A stretch of DNA of 64,000 bases from Megalonaias nervosa (lineage: Eukaryota; Mollusca; Bivalvia; Unionida; Unionidae): contig JAECUM010004307.1 of the NCBI GenBank assembly GCA_016617855.1, positions 1 to 64,000 on the forward strand. Reading direction: 5' to 3'. Position numbers and translations under genes: made by a program. Below, piece by piece: positions 46,862-59,100 of this stretch. The notes under the pieces were generated by a model. The model was given only the letters and a program-made list of their open reading frames with translations, made no database searches and had not been told where the DNA came from. Position 1 is the stretch's first letter, and each line of letters begins with the position of its first letter.

Positions 46862-47191
46862 GAACACGAACACGAATCACATTTTTCATTTAGATTTTCC
46901 ATGCGCCAAATTTTATAGCGCATGCGCATGACGTCACAAATATGACGTCATTCGTGTTCGTGCTTCCCGTTTACATCAATGTCCTTCGTTCAAAGTGTTA
47001 CACACACATTACTATAAATAGCACCCGCTTTAATACACTCATTAAACCTAACTGCTCTCTATAGACAAGCCATCAGCCAATCAGCAGTACTAAAAAGAGC
47101 AACTATAAAAAATCAGCCACTGTTTCGTAGGCTGATGGCTTATTTGGCGCATGGAAAATCTAAATCAAAAATGTGATTCGCGTTCGTGTTC
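46862..47191. other. Fold-back element: 49-bp inverted arms around ~230 bp
   Basis: Arms 46862-46910 (GAACACGAACACGAATCACA ... CATGCGCCAAA) and 47143-47191 are inverted copies with two mismatches. Inside is a second perfect 12-bp inverted pair, AAGCCATCAGCC (47067-47078) and GGCTGATGGCTT (47130-47141). The similarity weakens just outside the arms and no clean target duplication is seen, so the transposon type is unknown. Confidence 0.8.
46918..46950. promoter_or_regulatory. NRF1-type palindrome followed by two CRE palindromes
   Basis: GCGCATGCGC (46918-46927) matches the NRF1 consensus. TGACGTCA occurs at 46929-46936 and again at 46943-46950, 14 bases apart. Such clusters are typical of housekeeping promoters, but no gene start is recognisable on either side. 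Confidence 0.4.
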
Positions 47192-47204
47192 AGCTTGTTC
47201 AATT

Positions 47205-47755
47205 CCCCATTCACTCCATGTTAAATTTCCCATGTTAAATTCCCCTTGACGCAATTTTGACTGGGATTTCCATTGACGCTAAAGTGGCCCAGGGAGATCT
47301 TGTGATGCTAATTCCCACTGACGCTATAAATTTTGACGCCAAAGTGGCCCAGGAGGTCTTGTAATGCTAATTCCCATTGACGCTAAAGTGGCCCTGTAAT
47401 TCCATGTTAAAGTCCCATTGTCGCCAAAGTGCCGGCCCTGTATTCCCCATGTTAAAGTCCCATTGTCACTATAGTGGATATACCATTCACTCCATGTTAA
47501 ATTTCCCATCTTCAATTCCCATTAACGCCAAAGTGGCCCACCCATGTTAAATTCCCATTGACGCCAATTTTGATACACAACTTTTTAACATTAAAGTCCT
47601 CTTGACGCTTAAGTGTCCCAATCCCTAGTCACTATGTTCAATTCCCCATTCACTCTTTGTTAAATTTCCCCATGTTAAATTCCCCTTGACGCCAAAGTGG
47701 ATATGCCCATTTTTAACATTATGGTCCCCTTGACGCTAAAGTGGCCCACTATACT
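47205..47755. repeat. Irregular minisatellite
   Basis: Variants of CCATGTTAAATTCCCATTGA plus CGCCAAAGTGGCCCA recur about 12 times with varied spacing. Confidence 0.85.
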
Positions 47756-47999
47756 ACACACGCTTCCTGCTAATCCCATGTTAGAATTTGTACAGCTAAC
47801 AAGAACAGTGATAATTGTTACCAATCTTTTCTCATAATAATACTGGAAATAGAAGAAACAAAACTCGGAAGTACTTTTTCTTTGTCTAGCCTCCATTAGA
47901 ACTTATTACTCTAATATTTCAAGTTGAAATTCCCCGACATACTAGCGAACAATTATCAAATACTGCTTACCCCTTACTGAGTTTTTATGTTACAGAAAT

Positions 48000-48770
48000 G
48001 CTCATTTTGACAAAGGAAGAACAAAAACTGTTCTAATGTAGTAACTATTCTTCATCAATATTTATTGTAAAAATAGCAAACTTATAAAGGCCACGTACAT
48101 GGACATACATTTAGCAGCGACAATGCATGCTTCATGGCTGGATGGTATGTTGTATACAGTGTTACTTAATACACAAATGCCATTATTACTATTTCAAACG
48201 GTACAATACAGTCTGCATGTTAAAGGCATCCTAAAGCTTTGGACAACATGGTGTTCTCAAATAGCTGTCTCGGCAGTAGTTTGTGGCGCAACAGTCAACG
48301 CAAGCTATTGTTGGATAAAATTTAAAAAAATTTCTATGTGAATCTTTATTTGTACTGATAATCACTAATGTCTGTCGCTTACCGAGCAGAACGTTGCGCG
48401 TTGCTGTTCAGCTTTACTTGGTAAACGCTACCAACTTAATTTGTATACCATTTCACTGACGTGCTAAAAATTTCCGAGAAAACGTTTCCCAAGTAAGTTT
48501 TGATCGGATATGTATATTCTTGAAGCTTGTTCAGTAATCTTTGTAACGTTTGAATTAAGTGTATAATTATTATTATTCTTAGATTCATTGATTTTGGTTT
48601 CACTAAAGCAAAACAAAATGGAAATAGATATTTTGTTTACGTTCTTGTTTTTGTAACTGTTATGTGTCGTCCGGATTGAAAAAGGAACACGTAAATCTCG
48701 AAAGCGCCTCGTCAGTTTCTCTGACCTGCTACAATGTACTTTGTCATGTTTGCATCCACCCCGTCCACTT
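48000..48770. other. Intergenic DNA, no gene seen
   Basis: An open frame at 48099-48341 has no recognisable domain. Confidence 0.45.
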
Positions 48771-48773
48771 TTC

Positions 48774-48776
<3 letters not shown>

Positions 48777-48804
<28 letters not shown>

Positions 48805-48819
48805 GTCTGTCTCTCTCTC

Positions 48820-48890
<71 letters not shown>
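48777..48890. repeat. (GTCT)n-(TA)n microsatellite
   Basis: GTCT run, then TC and a long TA run. Confidence 0.95.
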
Positions 48891-48894
<4 letters not shown>

Positions 48895-49619
48895 ATAACT
48901 TAGTACGCGGAGGGAAAAAAAATAGTATTTTAAAAAGAACCATTTTTTAATCATGGAGAAAATAGAATTGAAAACACGTGCATGAATACATGAGATAAAA
49001 TACAGTAATGATGAAAATTGGAAAGAAATATAATGTTAGATGCAAGTTAGATACTACATGGCTAAATTTGATAAAACTTGAAGGTGTTAGTGAAGTGAAG
49101 ATGATTCAGAATTTGACCGTGTTATATTTGATTTCCGTAATCCCAGACAACAGAACGCTAGCCCAAATTGTATCCACATACTCTAAACCGAACAACGAGT
49201 GAACTAAAAAATACATTATCCTTCTGAAAGAATCCGATGGTCATATAAAACTTTCGAAATAGCTTGGAAGTCTACATAATATAGAAATTGGATTCTCCCT
49301 GATGCAGGATAATCTCCAGTATTATGTCTGACACCAAATGCAATAAAATGGCGAGGTTTAACTACAAAAGATTGATTAAAAACACTTCTACCTTAAGAAC
49401 TAGACCGAATAGCTGCGTGTCTTCTGGAGGAGAACGATTTAATAGAAAAGTACATTGTTGATATAAAACAAGTATATCCCACAGCATAACATCATCTTGG
49501 AGGAGTTTCCATCATCTTAGATATAATTACTCCTCACATCGAAATTAATCTCCTTATTAGACTACATGTATGCCTTTCGTGTGTCCATACACAAAGTGTA
49601 CTGACCAATACTAATCCTC

Positions 49620-50345
49620 CCAGCACCATCCTTGACCCTCCTACTGAACAGTTGTCAGCATTGAACACAATCAATTTTACTTGACCATCCTACTGGACAG
49701 TTACCTGCACTGCTCACAATTTTACCTTGACCATCCTACTGGACTGTTACCAGTACTGCACACAATCTTATTTTATCTTGACCATGCTACTGGGCTGTTA
49801 CCAGCAATGCTCACAATCAATTTAATCTTGACCCTTCTACTAGACAGTTAGCAGCACTACACACAATAAATTGTATCTTGACCATCCTACTGGACATTTA
49901 CCAGCACTGTGCACAGTCTTATTTTGGCCATCTTACTGAACAATTACCAGTACTGCACACAACTTTATCTTGACCATCTTACTGGAGAGTTACCAGCACT
50001 CCAGTCAGTCAATCGTATCTGTCGTACAGAATATTTATCAGTACGCCAAACATTCAGCCTTATCTATCTTACTGAGCAGTTATCAGCACTGCACACAATC
50101 TATCTTCCAGGCACTCCAGTCAATCAATCTTAACTTGATCATCCTGCACTACAATCAATCGCTCTCATCGTGCCCATCTTACTGAACAGTTACCAACACT
50201 CCAATCAATTGATCTTATCGTTCCCATCTTGCTTAACAGTTTACCAGCACTCCAATCAATCAATCGTATTCGTCTTTCAGAACATTTACCAGCACTCCAG
50301 TCAGTCAATTTTATCTTGACCATCTTACGGAACAGTTACCAGCCG
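49620..50345. repeat. Degenerate ~50-bp minisatellite, ~14 copies
   Basis: The unit resembles TCTTGACCATCCTACTGGAC plus AGTTACCAGCACTGCACACA and ATC, strongly diverged in sequence and length. Confidence 0.85.
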
Positions 50346-50741
50346 AGTGTGTTATACATGGCAACATTAACAGCCACCATAGACTTTGGAGAAAAACAGC
50401 GAGAAAGGAAAGAAAATAATATACTTTAAAAGAAAACACAATTTTTGTCAATGTTTTGATAATCTGTTGTAGCTACCTTCATGCTGCCATAGTATTATGA
50501 TGACGAACTATTTGATGGTGACCACTTTCAAGTATACTTCAAAAATTACGCTCCCAAACCACATGGAATAGGCCAGAGATAGAAACACACGAAGGCATAT
50601 TGGGAAACGCTTCAGTCTATCTGCAAATCCAATATATATCTTACATGATTACTTACTTCAAATTTGTGAAGAAACTCACATTACTTCTAATCGAAAATCG
50701 TTGCTTAAAATAATCCATACTACTGCTACTACAACAACAGC

Positions 50742-50743
<2 letters not shown>

Positions 50744-50788
<45 letters not shown>
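50744..50788. repeat. (ATT)n microsatellite at an acceptor
   Basis: ATT run running straight into ACAG|ATG of peroxidase exon 1. Confidence 0.95.
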
Positions 50789-50789
<1 letters not shown>

Positions 50790-50791
50790 AG

Positions 50792-50948
50792 ATGTCCATA
50801 CACTCCTTATTGTGCTTGTTGGTGGCGGTGTTGGTGGTGTATACGGTCCAAGCCAAGATTCCCTGACGCAGTCTAGAGAACGCCGTCCAGAAAGCGATGA
50901 AAACCCAGGGCTTAAGACATGAACAAAACCAGCAACTCATTGAAAATG
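50792..50948 (+). CDS. Peroxidase exon 1: signal peptide, in-frame TGA, propeptide
   Basis: ATG opens [20 protein letters not shown] then AKIP, a textbook signal peptide with cleavage after QA. Codon 25 is TGA (50864-50866). The same frame then continues [20 protein letters not shown] then NQQLIEN and ends with G before GTAATT. The first AG before the ATG is in TTACAG. Coding character is good on both sides of the TGA. Confidence 0.65.
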
Positions 50949-52125
50949 GTAATTAACTTCATTTAAACTATGTTTGAGGGAAAGTTGGGAGAGGAGGATG
51001 GGGGTCGTCTGAAAAAAGAAACAATTTTAGGCAAACGAACCACCTCTTTCAAACTCGAATCCTCTTAGAAAAGACTTGGTTCCGTCCATCATTCAAACGA
51101 GTTAGATATTGTAATTTTCCCAAAAGATACGTTGATAGATCAGGACGCTAGAGCTTGTAACATTACAAAACGATTGAAAGTATTTTATTTTTGTTTAGTA
51201 GTACACGCCTATTGTCAGAGATCAGGTATAGTAGCTATTTGTGGATTATTCCTAATTTTATTTCTTTCTTACAGGGTGCGTTACAATTTTAAAAAACTTT
51301 TTACTTACTTTCCTTAAATAAATATAAAGTTCTAAAATTATTTAATCCTTCATGATTAATGTTATCCAGCATAAATTGGAATGTGTTTTGTCATTGAATG
51401 GATTTTATCTCATTACAACTCCTAATTTATTTATTTATTTATTTATTTATTTATTCCACTTTCAGATAGGTTATCTAATGATGGGCCAGATGGTTTTCTG
51501 CTGCACTTTCACGGACAAAGTTCACAATCTCCAGAGATAAGCAATGAGGCGAACCAGATATTAGACACAGCACAGATTTTACTAGATTAGTAAGCTTTCA
51601 CAAAATTAGTACTCAATATATATAGAACGGCTTATAGCTAAATTATGGGGTCGACAAAAGGCGAGAATGACTGATTATATAAAAAGTGTTACTTAAAAAA
51701 GACATCATACATGCAGTGCGATCAGAAAACAGACCTAATTTCGCTAATTTGAATTCAGTTAACAGTGCACCATCTTTGTTATCTCTCACGACACCTTGTG
51801 ACGCCAATCGTTTTGCGGGCTCCGGTGGCCTAGTGGTTAGAGCGTCCCCCTCGGATGCGGGAGGTCGGGGGTTCGATCCCCCCGGCCGAGTCATACCAAA
51901 GACTTACAGAAATGGTACTAACAGCTGCCTCGCTTGGCGCTCAGCATTAAGAAATTAGTGTTAGGACTGCTCGGACTGGTGTCAGGATAATGTGACTGGG
52001 TGGAACATCATGCTACATGTCTGCGGCATGATGTCCCAGTGCTAGACATCACTGTAAACTGCCACACTGTAGACATCTTAGCGATATGACTGAAATTTTT
52101 TTAAAGCTACGTTAAAAAATCCAAA

Positions 52126-52170
<45 letters not shown>

Positions 52171-53120
52171 CACACACACACACACACACACACATTTTGC
52201 GGGCAACAGGATATGGCTTGGCGGGCCGCATGTGACCCACGGCCCGTGCGTTTGAGATTTCTGATCTATACCAACGTCTTACACCATAATAATAAGCCCC
52301 ACCCACCTTTGTGATTTCCGACCAAAATGTGCAAACCCCTGATTAAAAATGCCCATTAGAAGCTAAAACAATGTAAAAATTGCAGTAATTTCTGCACTCC
52401 AACGCCCATCCCTTTTGGAAAAAAAGCATATGGCAGGCTTTACAAGCCAATCTTAAGAAATTATTGCATATATGGGAAAAAGGGACAAAATAAAAATAAA
52501 TAAATGTCTATAAACGGAACTCGTATCTATAAATAAGGCGATCAAGTTTTGACGAAATAATTGCGATCAACTGTACGTGCTACAATTACTTAATTAGACC
52601 CTGTAATTATTAGCTTTGTTATCTGCCGTTATGGTATTCAAAAGCTTTGGTAGGTGGATCGTCTTTGTGTATTTAAAGCGTCCTCCTCGGATGCGGGAGG
52701 TCGCGGGTTCGAACCCCGGCCGAGTCATACCAAATACATAAAAATGGTACTAACAGCTGCCTCGCTAGGCGCTCGGCATTAAGAGGTTAGTGTTAGGCAG
52801 GGCCGACAAGGGGGTGGGGGAACGGGGCCCGAACCCATATGGGGCTAGGGCTGAATAACACTTTTTATAAAAGAAAAATTTTGTTTGAACAAGAACTAGG
52901 AGAGTCCCGGGTTCTTCTTACCCCAGGGTCCGTGATCGCTCTCTGCGGCCCTGGTGTTAGGACTGGTTGGTCTGGTGTCAGGATAATGTGACTGATTGGG
53001 GTATCATGCTACAAGTCTGCGGCACGATGCTGTAGTGCTAGACATCAAGATAAACTGCCACACTGCAGACATCGTAGCGATATGACTAGAAAAGTATTAA
53101 AACTAAGTTAAAAATCCAAA

Positions 53121-53180
<60 letters not shown>

Positions 53181-56100
53181 CCCGGAATAACGCTCATGTA
53201 ATATTGGTCCTCTTGACAATTTTAGGTACCAACATTTGCACTGTTTTATTTTTCAGAGGATTCACCATTGAGGAAGTGACAAGTGACACAACAGCTGCTG
53301 ATATTAGGCCATAGGACACAATTAATTTTACTATATATTCTCTACATTTGTTTCTCAGCACTGAACTCTCCACTGTGTGACAATCAATACAAATCATATA
53401 TTAATGTAAAATACCTTCAAAGATGACTTCACGGTGAAGTTCTTGTCAAGGGTTGACCTGCTTATTTTTGAGAGGCTGAATTGTAAACAAAACACCATGC
53501 AATGGAACACAGATTTCACTTCCGGATCATCACCAAGGCCTTATTACTCACTGTGCACTGCCGCCCAAATACACACAGACAACCGCACCATAAGCTCATA
53601 TTCTCAAAAATAAACAATTACCTTTAAATCCCTACCAAAAATGCACCAATAAAACTCTTCTATCACCACCAAAATGAGAGAGGAAAAAATGTTCTAAAAA
53701 TAGACTAGAACTACATTCGTGGGTACTGAACTGGAAACACTAATTGTGACCCGATTCCATTAGAGAGATTTTATTGGCTGCTGGGGTCGGCCAGGAACCC
53801 CAAAATCTCCAATGTAACCCCAACAGCCCCTACAGAACATTGAGCGGTTCATGTAATAACCTCGATCATCCGGAATGGGGTAAAAGTTTTCGATTTCAGC
53901 GCAGAATGCTCACTCCAGCCTACGAGAAAGGTAAGTTATGAATTTTAGTTTCATTTTACACGATACAGTTATTAAGTTTAATTAGATTTTACGTGATAGT
54001 TCTTATATTTCGATCATCATAAATCTACAATACGTTCATGTAACTGTTCTTACAAGCAGAAGATGACGTCTTCTAACTTTAGCGAGGTTGTCTTGTATTA
54101 TTTTCACGTAAGTCATACATGATTATGTTGTATGAAATTCATTATGTTTGTTGATGTTCATGTTAGCGTGGATTACCTCCTCTCTGAGTGTGAAATCGAA
54201 GACCAGAGGATTCTTGATAATTACCTAATAATCAGGCAATAAGTTAGTTATTGACATCGGCAAACCTTGTATTAATGAGGCTTTACGTGCAATTTTCTGA
54301 CAAAAAATTCAAACTTTAATATACTTAAATGGTAGAACACCAACTTTTACCGCAGTTAAAAGAAACGGTCCAAAATTTTTTCTTTTTTTTTCAGTTAGTA
54401 ATAGCCTACATACTTACCTTTGGATGACATTATTTCTTACAAGAGATAATTCTAAATAATACGGAAGTCACCTTCCACTCTTTTTGTTCCTAGATGGCGC
54501 TGTTGTACTAAGGCCGTTCCAGGCTGATTCTCTGTTCAACGTCATTGCTGAATTTCAGAACTTTGACACATGGAACTAGTGCACACATGCAAACAGTAGA
54601 AATAATGCGTACTTTCTCGTTTCGGTGATTCGGTTAAAATATCTGATGCATCTCAGTAAGTCAACAAAAAGACAGATTGATTTTCGGGGCATATTAGTAA
54701 AAGTTATTTACATTACGCACTATGTTTGATATACTCCTCACAGTAGGGCTTTACTGATAATCATTATTTTTGCGATCAGCATAATAATGTTGTCTACTTT
54801 CTACAAGTAATTATTATCATTATTATTATTATTATTAGTAGTAGTAGTAGTTGTAGTTGTAGTAGTAGCAACGACAACAGCAGTAGTAGTAATAGTAGTA
54901 GTAGCAGTAGTAGAAGTAGTTAATTATTTTCAGGCTCCATTGGAACACCGCGTGCTACCGGAATAAATGGTAGACCATTACCCAATCCCCGAACGGTCAG
55001 CAATGTTGTCCACAGCAACACCAAAGGTGTCACTGCCAACTCATCCATCATCACCCTTAACACTTTCCAGTTTGGACAATTTCTTGACCATGATCTCATC
55101 TCTACGCCCTTTATAAGAGGTATGTACGACACTTAATTAAGTACGTGAATATGGGATATGAAGCCATATAGGGTCGTATGATCGCCTGTTCCATAAATTA
55201 TATATTGAACGTCAAGCTTCTTACTTCGAACCACAGACTGCTTATTTGAAACATGCACGGAACATTAAGTGGCCTTCTTACTTCATACATTTTACTTCGA
55301 AATTCGGATTTCAAATAAACTTCAAACTTGAGACTTTGCTATAAACACTCAAAATTTCCTGACAACCTAAGGCTACCCACCCTGCTATGAACCAAAATTT
55401 ATATGAAAACCTAGGCCACTAGCACTTTAAAATTTTCATAAAAACCACTCATCCTCCTATTAAAAAAAAAAAAATCGCAAATTGGCAGTACCATATAATG
55501 GAATTGGAGTACTATGATGGAATTGGCAGTACTATATGATGGAATTAGCAATTTTATATGTACAATATGATGGAATTGGCAGTACTATATGATGGAATTA
55601 GCTGTACTCTATATATTATGATGAAATTGGCGGTAATATTATATACTATATGATGGAATTGGCAGTACTATGGAATTGGCAGTACAATATGACAGAATTG
55701 GCAGTATTATATGTATTATGATGGAATTGGCAGTACTATATGATGGAAATGGCAGTACTATGGAATTGGCAGTACAATATGATAGAACTAGCAGTACTAT
55801 ATGTATTATGATGGAATTGGCAGTACTATATGATGGAAATGGCAGTACCATATAATAGAATTACATCACTATATGATGGTATTGACAGTTCTATATGTAT
55901 TATGATGGAATTGGCAGTACTATATGATGGAAATGGCAGTACCATATAATAGAATTACATCACTATATGATGGTATTGGCAGTTCTATATGTATTATGAT
56001 GGAATTAACAGAACAATAGGTATTGAATTATATAATTGGCAGTACTATAGGATGGAAATGGCAGAACCATATAATGGAATTATAGTACTATATGATGGAA

Positions 56101-59100
56101 TTGGCAGTACAATATGATGGAACTAGCAGTATTAAATGTATTATAATGAAATTGACAGAACTATAGGTACTGAATGATGGAATTGACAGTACTATATAAT
56201 GGCAATGGCAGTACCATGTAACGGAATTACAGCACTATATAATGGAAATCGCAGTACCATATAATAGAATTACAGTGCTATATGATGGTATTGGCAGTTC
56301 TATATGTAAAATATGACGGATGATATTGATATTACTATATGATGGAATTGAAATTGGCAGTACAATATGATGATGGAATTGGCAGTACTGTATGATGGAA
56401 TTGGTAATATTATATGATGGAATTGGTAATATTATAAGATGGAATTGCAAGTGCTATATAATGGAATTAGCAATGTTATTTGATGGAATTGGCAGTACTA
56501 TATGATGGAATTGGTAATACTATATGAAGCAATTAGCAGTATTGTATGATGGAATTAGCAGTACTGTATGATGGAATTGACGTTTGGCAGTACTACATCA
56601 TTGAATTGGCATTACTATATCATGGAATTATCAGTACTGTATGATGTAATTAGCAGTACTGAGTGATGGAACTGAGAGTATAATATGATGGAATTAGCAG
56701 TTCTGTATGATGGAATTAGCAGTATGGAATTAGCAGTACTGTGTGACGGATCTAGCAGTATTTTATGATGGAATCGGCAAAACTATATGGTGGAAGAGTT
56801 GCAGTCGTAAGTCAGATGAAATATGCAGACTACGTATATGTTTATTTTAAAGATACATTTCATTTCTGACATGTGCGATATTATATTTCATAGTTTTGCT
56901 GGAAAATATGACTCGGATGTACGATGTTTCAACTATGTTTTAAAACATACCGATCATTGCTTCTTTAATCGGAAATGGAAATTAAGATTTATAATAGAAT
57001 CATGATTGGTCGATTCAATGTTTCCTCTAATACTTGGTATTGCAAAAACTTTTCTCGGTCATTGAGGAACGATAATAAAAGAAATGGTGAGAAGTTCTCA
57101 CTTTGTCTTTCCCCACAACGACTATAGAAGTCTACCTTCGCGTGGATACATTACACATGACTTTATGCCTTTGTGTAAGATGTAAATGGTCCTGTCCAGT
57201 TTCCCATTCACAACACTGTTTGGTAGTTTCATTCAAAACCCATCCTGCCAAACTGAATAAAAAAGTTGACTAAAATCAATAAAACAGATTTTTTTTTAAA
57301 ATTTTTGAATTTAACAATACATGTAATGCAAATATATGTTCCTTGGATGAGCATCCTGGTCAAATCAAGAGTCCGGAATAAAATCTTTATTAAATATGAA
57401 ATATCAGGTTGAAAAAAAAATAAAATTCGGCATAAACATATCTGAAATAGATTTAATGTATAGGTTTATGATTCTATCATGCAATGATTTATTTTGTAAT
57501 GTCTTAATACATTTGTAAATCTTCTCCTCAGCAATGGGCGAGTTAAAAAAAAAAAAAAATTCTTTATCGTTGTTTATGTCCACTATTAATGCATCAAGAA
57601 CATTTTCGTCATCTTATTTCTTATATTCGTTAGGATTTTAAACATATTCAGCTATTTAGCTTCACACTGTTTGTAACTTTCTAAAAATCCTTCGGGATTT
57701 GTTCTTAACTTCTCTTAATTGCTATGGTTATATTTAGTATATATTTAGTAATTTTACAATTTGTAATCCGCTTATAGTTCTTACGAGTAACTGTAATCGT
57801 TTGTCATGGAATTCACATTGTGCGTTTGGTCCAGCTACATGACACCTTATAATTTAAATGAAAATCAAGGTCCAGCTAAATGACACCTTATAATTTAAAT
57901 GAAAATCAAGGTCCAGCTACATGACACCTTATAATTTAAATGAAAATCAAGGTCCAGCTACATGATACCTTATAATTTAAATGAAAATCAAGGTCCAGCT
58001 ACATGACACCTTATAATTTAAATGGAAATCAAGGTTGATTATCAGCCTTAGTCTTAATATTTTACTGACCTCCGATGTACATGCAAATCTTTCACCTGCT
58101 GACTCAAGGAAAATTCTAGATATTGTTTTTCATATATTATTAGTGATTCCCTTATTTAACCCATTTATGGTTTGTTTAGCAAAACTGATACGTTTTTGCT
58201 TTATCACATTTATTTTGTTATTATCTATCGTTTCAATTAACAAAGGCTTATTTTCCATCCATCCTAGTCTATTCAGTTGGCATGTGATTCTATTGTAAAA
58301 TTTCAGAAATTTGTTATTAATGTACATGCTTCGGTGTCGACTGGGTTTACGTCCAGAATGTTAAATGTATCGACATATTTTGTCTATTTTAAAGCAGGCA
58401 CGGAAACTAAGGAATAATCTATAACATAGATATTCAGAAACGTTAGGGCGCCAAATTTCGTATCCTCCCCACATCTACCATTAAAAAATAAATAAACGAA
58501 TATTACTTCTGAAATTTCCGGTAATCTGTCAACCTAATTGTTCATCACGATATCGTGCGAATGCGATGACAGCCAAGACTGATCATGAGCCGATGAAATC
58601 TTCCGATAGTTAGCACAGTTAAATGAAAGTAAAATTGTTGTGAGAAAAAAAAAATTAGGTATATTAATTCATCTTTAGTGAAATATCCCATAAGAAATTG
58701 TAATTGTTGTAAACTACACATATTTGGTATTTCTAATTCAATTATATTAACTCAGACTGGTTCAGCTACAGCGGGTCGTTGTTTTGTGCCCTGGGCTCAT
58801 ACAAGAAGTCAGTGCTATAATAATAGCTTAAACTCCTGTTGGACAAGTAAAGTCATTGCTAAATAAATTGCTGGTTATAGAGAGTATAGTATAAGCAAAC
58901 TGTTGAAGATGGCTTGCCAATGGAAAGGAAAGAATCAACATGGAACTTATGACTTCGATACTCCTTCCTGTTAAGTGGTTTCCTGGGATCCTAGAGATGT
59001 GAGGGAAGCCACGAGCTGGGAAGAAAGGACGGAGTCATACCAAGAATAAAATGAACTACTTAGAACTAATGACTTTGATACTCCTTCCTGTGAAGTGGTT

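Noticed and set aside
50840..50875. A 33-nt intron (GTATAC...CGCAG) that would remove the TGA and keep frame
   Set aside because: It has GT and AG ends but is shorter than any credible animal spliceosomal intron.
53249..53310. Exon-like sequence after TTTTTCAG reading [18 protein letters not shown]
   Set aside because: The frame ends in TAG without a donor, and joining to peroxidase exon 2 gives TAA.
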